Source: Aquamicrobium aerolatum DSM 21857 (GTDB lineage Bacteria; Pseudomonadota; Alphaproteobacteria; Rhizobiales; Rhizobiaceae). Taken from it: DNA of 64,000 nt. The stretch spans positions 171,710 to 235,709 of the forward strand of contig NZ_FORF01000003.1 in the NCBI RefSeq assembly GCF_900113935.1, read 5' to 3'. Under the pieces are notes generated by a model that saw nothing but the letters and a program-made list of their open reading frames with translations, did no database searches and was not told the origin of the DNA. Each line of letters opens with the position of its first letter. Within the stretch, counting starts at the first letter, position 1. The position numbers and the translations under genes are program-made. Positions 59,637 through 64,000 of the stretch are shown here, piece by piece.

Positions 59637-61073
59637 TCAGCGACCGCCTTTGCCGTCGGCGCCAATATAGGCGATGCGCAGCATGTTGGTCGCTCCCGGT
59701 GTTCCCAGCGGCACGCCTGCGGTGATGATGATGCGATCGCCCGCGTTGCCGAAATTTTCCTCAAAAGCGATGCGACAGGCCCGGTCGACCATGTCGTCGA
59801 GATCGCGGGCGTCTTCAGTCACGACGCAGTGCGTGCCCCAGACCAAAGACAGGCGACGCGCGGTCTCAACCACGGGCGACAAGGCGATGATCGGCTGCTG
59901 AGGGCGCTCGCGCGCGGCACGAAGGCCGGTTGTGCCCGACGAAGTGTAGGTGACGATAGCCGACAGGTTGAGCGTCTCGGCGATCTGTCGCGCCGCCAGC
60001 GAAATCGCATCCGCACCAGTGGCTTCCGGCTCGGAACGCTGTGCGTTGATGATGCCGGGATAAAGCGGATCGGTTTCGACCTTCTCGGCAATCGAGTTCA
60101 TCATCGCGACGGCTTCGACCGGATATTGGCCCGCCGCCGATTCGGCGGACAGCATCACGGCATCCGCGCCTTCGAAGACGGCGATCGAAACGTCCGACAC
60201 CTCGGCGCGGGTCGGGACCGGCGCAGAAATCATCGATTCCAGCATCTGAGTGGCCACGACCACCGGCTTGCCGGCGCGTCGCGCCAGTCGGGTGATCTGT
60301 TTCTGGATGCCTGGGACCGCCTCAAGCGGCATCTCCACACCCAGATCGCCGCGTGCAACCATCAAGGCGTCGGACAGCTCGATGATTTCGGCCAGACGGG
60401 TGACCGCTTGTGGCTTCTCGATCTTGGACATGATGCCGGCGCGCCCGCGGGCAATCTTGCGCACCTCGGCGATGTCTTCAGGACGCTGGATGAAGGAAAG
60501 CGCGATCCAGTCGACGCCAGTGGCCAGCACTGCGTCGAGATCGCTGCGATCCTTGTCGGTCAGGGCTCCAACGGGCAGGTCAGTGTCTGGAAGGCTGACG
60601 CCCTTGCGGTCGCTGATGCGCGTGCCCGTGACCACTTCGCAAACGATTTTCTTGCCATCTGCCGCAGTTGCCCTGAGCTGCAGGCGGCCATCGTCAATGA
60701 GCAGGCGGTCGCCGGGTTTGACGGAGCGAATGATTTCGGGGTGCGGCAGGTAAACGCGTGTGCTGTCGCCGGGGGTCTCATCCTCATCGAGGGTGAAGGT
60801 CTGTCCGGGCACCAGTTCCTCGCTGCCGTCGGCGAACTTGCCCACGCGCAGCTTGGGTCCCTGCAGGTCGGCCAGAATGCTGATCGGACGCGCGACCTTG
60901 GCCTCAACATTGCGAATGCGCTCGACAAGCGTGCGCATCATGTCGTGGCTGGTATGGCTCATATTGATGCGGAACACGTCCGCGCCGGCTTCGAAAAGTC
61001 GTTGGATCATGTCTTCCTCGGAGGAAGCGGGTCCGAGGGTGGCTAGTATCTTGACCTTGCGGCTGCGTCTCAT
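59637..61073 (-). CDS. pyk: Pyruvate kinase
   Basis: Final glycolytic step, 478 residues. N-terminal RRSRKVKILATLGPASS, VFRINMSHTSHDMM, active-site stretch GIMSKIEKPQAV, MVARGDLGVEMPLEAVP, KPVVVATQMLESMI and the ADP loop TRAEVSDVS. Its ATG overlaps the stop of DUF1036 by 4 bases. Confidence 0.97.
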   Translation of the reverse strand: MRRSRKVKILATLGPASSEEDMIQRLFEAGADVFRINMSHTSHDMMRTLVERIRNVEAKVARPISILADLQGPKLRVGKFADGSEELVPGQTFTLDEDETPGDSTRVYLPHPEIIRSVKPGDRLLIDDGRLQLRATAADGKKIVCEVVTGTRISDRKGVSLPDTDLPVGALTDKDRSDLDAVLATGVDWIALSFIQRPEDIAEVRKIARGRAGIMSKIEKPQAVTRLAEIIELSDALMVARGDLGVEMPLEAVPGIQKQITRLARRAGKPVVVATQMLESMISAPVPTRAEVSDVSIAVFEGADAVMLSAESAAGQYPVEAVAMMNSIAEKVETDPLYPGIINAQRSEPEATGADAISLAARQIAETLNLSAIVTYTSSGTTGLRAARERPQQPIIALSPVVETARRLSLVWGTHCVVTEDARDLDDMVDRACRIAFEENFGNAGDRIIITAGVPLGTPGATNMLRIAYIGADGKGGR

Positions 61074-61561
61074 TGATTGCCTGTTCCGGTAATGGCGGGT
61101 GCGCCGCCATCTGCTGGCTCATCGGTGAGCTGGACCATCCAGCTCGATTGTTCCCGTGTGTCATATTCTTCGAAGCCGGAACGCTGGAAGCCGCGCGCGA
61201 AGCAGTCGCCGGCTCCCGCGATCTTGAACTCGCGCTCGGCCACGCACATGTTGACCGGGCCGTCCCAGCGTCCGCCGCGTTCGGCGTCTTCGGCATAAAG
61301 ATAGTAATAGCGCGAGGACAATGGCCCTTCGATCAGCGTCTTGCAGGTGGAACCTTCAATGTGCCACCAGCCTTCCGTCACCCATCCTGTCTGCGCACGA
61401 TAGCCGATGGCCACGCCAACCAGGCTCTGTGTCGCGTTGCAGACCCGGAAATCTGCCAGAGCGGGGCTTGCCCAGAATGCGCTGCCGGCGATTGCCAGAC
61501 CTGTCGCAGCGATGCCTGCCGCAAGGCGGGGACGCATTGCCTTCAACGTTGCCGTTTTCAT
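61070..61561 (-). CDS. DUF1036 secreted protein
   Basis: 163 residues from the ATG at 61561 (GGTGAGGATC in front). Signal peptide ends SPALADFRVCN. The DUF1036 core shows FRVCNATQSLVGVAIGYRAQ, TEGWWHIEGSTCKTLIEG, RYYYLYAED and CVAEREFKI, with conserved cysteines. Placed before pyk with an ATGA overlap, as is common in rhizobia; its function is unknown. Confidence 0.9.
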   Translation of the reverse strand: MKTATLKAMRPRLAAGIAATGLAIAGSAFWASPALADFRVCNATQSLVGVAIGYRAQTGWVTEGWWHIEGSTCKTLIEGPLSSRYYYLYAEDAERGGRWDGPVNMCVAEREFKIAGAGDCFARGFQRSGFEEYDTREQSSWMVQLTDEPADGGAPAITGTGNQ

Positions 61562-61760
61562 GATCCTCACCAGTGAAATCACTTGTGTAACCCCTTTTCG
61601 GAGAAGTGTGTTCGCATGTCAACGCGCGCCGACGGCCTTGGCGAACCGATTTAGATCATCATTTGTCGGATCGCCAAGGACCAACCCTATCGACCGCAGG
61701 TCTGGCAAGATGACGGCATTGCGCGTTTTCACGGTTCATGAAAGAGAAAACAAGTATCGG

Positions 61761-62582
61761 ATGAAACGGAGTCTTCCAGTCATGATGCGTGACGCCCTGT
61801 TTGCACCTTTCGAGTTCCTGGACGGCAACCGCGCGAAAGGGATGGTGCTCGTGGCGGATCATGCAGGGCGGGAGCTTCCGGCAGAATATGGTGATCTCGG
61901 GCTGCCTGCTTCCGAATTCGAGCGTCACATCGCCTATGATATCGGGATAGAGGCGCTCACCCGTGCGCTTGCCGCGCAGATGAGCGTTCCGGCGGTGATG
62001 GCGCGTTTCTCGCGCTTGCTGATCGATCCGAACCGTGGCGAGGACGATCCGACGCTGATCAGGCAGCTCTATGACGGCACCGTGATCCCGGCGAATTATC
62101 CTTTGAGCGGCGAAGAGCGTCAGCGACGGCTTGAGCGCTACTATCGCCCTTACGATGACGCTGTCGGATCTGCGATCGCTTCGGTCGCGGCGGAAACGGG
62201 CGAGGCACCTCTTGTCGTTTCGCTGCATTCTTTCACGCCGGCACTACAGGGCAGGGCACCGCGCCCATGGCATGTCGGCATACTTTGGGACAAGGACGAG
62301 CGCGCCGTGAACCCGCTACTGGAGATGTTGCGCAATGATCCGCAGTTGGTGGTTGGCGACAATGAGCCTTATGATGGCGCACTGCGTGGCGACACCATGT
62401 TCCGTCATGCCATCGTCAATGGTTATGCGCACGTCCTGATCGAGGTGCGGCAAGACCTGATCACTGACCCGCAGGGTGCCGCAAGCTGGGCCAGCCGCCT
62501 CGCGCCGATGCTTGAAGCGATTAATGCGATGCCTGATATGCATGTGGTAAGACAATATGGATCGAGGACCGGTCCCGTTTGA
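61761..62582 (+). CDS. N-formylglutamate amidohydrolase family protein
   Basis: 273 residues from the ATG at 61761 (ATG 61782 is alternative). VLVADHAGRELP, HIAYDIGIEALTRALA, ARFSRLLIDPNRGEDDP, VVSLHSFTPALQG and VLIEVRQDLI are FGase motifs. Family members hydrolyse N-formylglutamate, a histidine-degradation intermediate, though many rhizobial paralogues are uncharacterised. Confidence 0.9.
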   Translation: MKRSLPVMMRDALFAPFEFLDGNRAKGMVLVADHAGRELPAEYGDLGLPASEFERHIAYDIGIEALTRALAAQMSVPAVMARFSRLLIDPNRGEDDPTLIRQLYDGTVIPANYPLSGEERQRRLERYYRPYDDAVGSAIASVAAETGEAPLVVSLHSFTPALQGRAPRPWHVGILWDKDERAVNPLLEMLRNDPQLVVGDNEPYDGALRGDTMFRHAIVNGYAHVLIEVRQDLITDPQGAASWASRLAPMLEAINAMPDMHVVRQYGSRTGPV

Positions 62583-62593
62583 GGAGAGCCATC

Positions 62594-62902
62594 ATGACCA
62601 AGCTCAGTGACGAACAGCAGCGCGATTTCGAGGCTGCGGCCTTTCGCCGACTGGTTAGCCATTTGCGCGCGCGCACGGATGTGCAGAATATCGACATGAT
62701 GAACCTGACCGGATTCTGCCGGAACTGCCTGTCGAACTGGTATCGCGAGGCAGCAGATGAAGCCGGCGTTGCGCTCGACAAGGCGCAGGCGCGCGAGATC
62801 ATCTATGGCATGCCCTATGAGCTGTGGCGCGAGCAGCACCAGACCGAGGCGTCTGTCGAAAAGCAGGCGGCCTTTGCGCAGAACCAGCCAAAAGATCATT
62901 GA
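62594..62902 (+). CDS. DUF1244 protein
   Basis: 102 residues, ATG 62594 after GGAGAGCCATC. FRRLVSHLRARTDVQNIDMMNLTGFCRNCLSNWYREAADEAG and IIYGMPYELWREQHQ match the DUF1244 family, with cysteines in FCRNCL. Its start is 12 bases after the FGase stop, an operon. Confidence 0.93.
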   Translation: MTKLSDEQQRDFEAAAFRRLVSHLRARTDVQNIDMMNLTGFCRNCLSNWYREAADEAGVALDKAQAREIIYGMPYELWREQHQTEASVEKQAAFAQNQPKDH

Positions 62903-62982
62903 TTCTTCGATCCACGTCGGGCAACCAAGCGCCACACCGCTTGCCGCCGACTCGCGCGGCTGCCTGAATCCGGAGAACAGAT

Positions 62983-63246
62983 ATGGCTGACGACATCACC
63001 AGCGAATCCGCAAACACCGTCGCTGCTGGCCAGCTGCGCGCCTTCATCGAGCGCATCGAGCGCCTCGAGGAAGAAAAGCAGACCATCGCAGACGACATCA
63101 AGGAAGTCTTCGCCGAAGCCAAGGGCACCGGCTTCGACACCAAGGCGATGCGCACGATCATTCGCCTGCGCAAGAAGGATCGCGCAGAGCGTGAAGAAGA
63201 AGAGGCAATGATCGACCTCTACATGTCTGCGTTGGGCATGGTTTGA
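62983..63246 (+). CDS. DUF2312 protein
   Basis: 87 residues: [52 protein letters not shown], then charged [18 protein letters not shown]. GapR-like (DUF2312) nucleoid-associated proteins in Alphaproteobacteria bind overtwisted AT-rich DNA. The ATG follows CGGAGAACAGAT. Confidence 0.93.
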   Translation: MADDITSESANTVAAGQLRAFIERIERLEEEKQTIADDIKEVFAEAKGTGFDTKAMRTIIRLRKKDRAEREEEEAMIDLYMSALGMV

Positions 63247-63256
63247 ACTGAAACGG

Positions 63257-63296
63257 ATCCCGGGTTGATGCAGCAGGCAACAATCCGGGATTTTTC
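63257..63296 (+). terminator. Intrinsic terminator after DUF2312
   Basis: Arms ATCCCGGG (63257-63264) and TCCGGGAT (63284-63291), followed by TTTTTC. Confidence 0.8.
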
Positions 63297-63408
63297 TTTA
63301 TGCTGGTGTAGGCCCGAATGGCGCCTGCGAGCAGGCCAGCATCACCGATCGACCCCGATTGTGATTCTCTGCCGCTCTCCCGCCGGCAGCTGGGCCGGTC
63401 CGACATCC

Positions 63409-63500
63409 CTTAACGCCCCGCGGTTCCTTTATATAGGAGTTGGTCTTGGACCGTTTTCGAGGCACCTCTTAAAGCTGCGCGATGTGCTCCCTATATAGAG
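63409..63500 (+). promoter_or_regulatory. Tandem promoter-like repeats
   Basis: Two copies of CTTAA..(15-18)..TATATA (63409/63430 and 63468/63492), each followed by GGTC..G.ACCG. They precede the rRNA leader. Confidence 0.5.
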
Positions 63501-63636
63501 TGGGTCGCGACCGGCGACTTTTCCCTGCTGTGGGCTTTGGTCTGGTGGCTGGGGAGTTTTCCAGCGCGTAAGGTGGCGGACGCCGTTGCGTCACCGTGTA
63601 AGGCTCGGAAAGTTGCGGATTTTTTGAAAATAGCGC

Positions 63637-63666
63637 TTGACGGTTTGAGTTGGTGTCGCCTATATA
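63637..63666 (+). promoter_or_regulatory. Proximal rRNA-operon promoter
   Basis: TTGACG (63637-63642) and CTATAT (63660-63665) with a 17-base spacer. It resembles sigma-70 rRNA promoters of rhizobia and lies about 150 bases before the box A-like leader. Confidence 0.75.
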
Positions 63667-63810
63667 CGCCTCACCAACGACGGCGGCGACGCTGCTGGCG
63701 AGCGGGACGGTTTGTCCCTGACTTGCTGAGTTGGGCGAGATTTCAGAGTGACGCGCAAGTGAAGCTCGATGGGTTTGAGGCCGGAAGGCTGAGGCTCGTG
63801 ACACGGTTCA

Positions 63811-64000
63811 GTGTCTGTTCTTTGACAATTGCATATAGAAGAAAGAGAAACGTGGGCGGCAGAGGCTCGCGGAACTCGGAAAGCTTTCGGGCTTGAAGGG
63901 TTCCTTACAGAGACTTTGGCGGACACGTTTTCTTGAGAGAATATAGTCTACCAGGGCGTTGATTGTCGCAAGATGATTGGTGCCTAGGTGTGAATGTTCT
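63811..64000 (+). other. rRNA-operon leader (16S gene begins just outside window)
   Basis: Contains TGTTCTTTGACAA (63816-63828), a box A-like antitermination sequence, then AAGAAAGAGAAACGTGGGCGG, typical of the leader ahead of rhizobial 16S genes, and GTGTGAATGTTCT at the edge. The mature 16S sequence itself is not in the window. Confidence 0.85.

Overview
The window is chromosomal DNA of an alphaproteobacterium, order Rhizobiales (Hyphomicrobiales), most likely a Mesorhizobium-like member of the Phyllobacteriaceae. The evidence is the family set: DUF1013/TrcR, DUF1192, DUF4164, DUF2312, DUF1244, DUF6867, a CarD-RpoH2 pair, a cysteine-free L36 and a PhaR-phaAB cluster. High GC content and an rRNA-operon leader of rhizobial type at the right edge agree. 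No CRISPR array, prophage or tRNA gene was found. Most of the window is core metabolism and information processing; the accessory elements are one insertion sequence and one ccdAB toxin-antitoxin pair.

Layout. 1-3.4 kb: end of a branched-chain amino-acid ABC transporter operon (livG, livF, a DUF6867 membrane protein, a substrate-binding protein). 3.5-9.2 kb: pyruvate carboxylase, an SH3-domain envelope protein, an MFS transporter and a tiny DUF3309 protein. 9.3-13.6 kb: RND efflux permease and adaptor. 13.9-20.9 kb: bdhA, ispG, a hybrid histidine kinase, a polyprenyl synthase, mtgA and rpmF. 21-24 kb: polyhydroxybutyrate genes (phaR divergent from phaA-phaB). 24-31.4 kb: aqpZ, an SUV3-like helicase with an S4-domain partner, fdxA, carD and rpoH2. 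31.4-37.2 kb: an M48 lipoprotein protease, then thiamine uptake (thiB-thiP-thiQ under a TPP riboswitch) divergent from thiamine pyrophosphokinase. 37.2-40.3 kb: ABC-F protein, ccdAB, zapA and DUF4164. 40.5-46.2 kb: the carbon block tkt-gap-pgk-fda. 46.3-50 kb: a propionyl-CoA synthetase gene split by an IS110/IS1111-type element. 50-56.4 kb: an Hsp70-like protein, a WYL regulator, trcR, a quinone oxidoreductase, an MFS transporter and an ArsR-type regulator. 56.4-63.3 kb: two DUF465 proteins, purE-purK, rpmJ, a TPR protein, pyk and small conserved genes. 63.3-64 kb: promoters and leader of an rRNA operon whose 16S gene lies just past the edge.

Main observations. The IS element (47039-48430, 1392 bp) interrupts prpE, and removing it restores a 635-codon frame. 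In the non-coding stretch downstream of its transposase there is a candidate bridge/seek RNA: an 8-nt and a 6-nt segment, separated by a small hairpin, match the two halves of the prpE target around a CT core, in the 5'-to-3' order known from IS621. Others are four GANTC methylation sites in 35 bp upstream of the SUV3-like helicase, an M48 lipoprotein gene with no canonical start codon ahead of its signal peptide, two related palindromes upstream of the WYL regulator, and tandem promoter-like repeats ahead of the rRNA operon.
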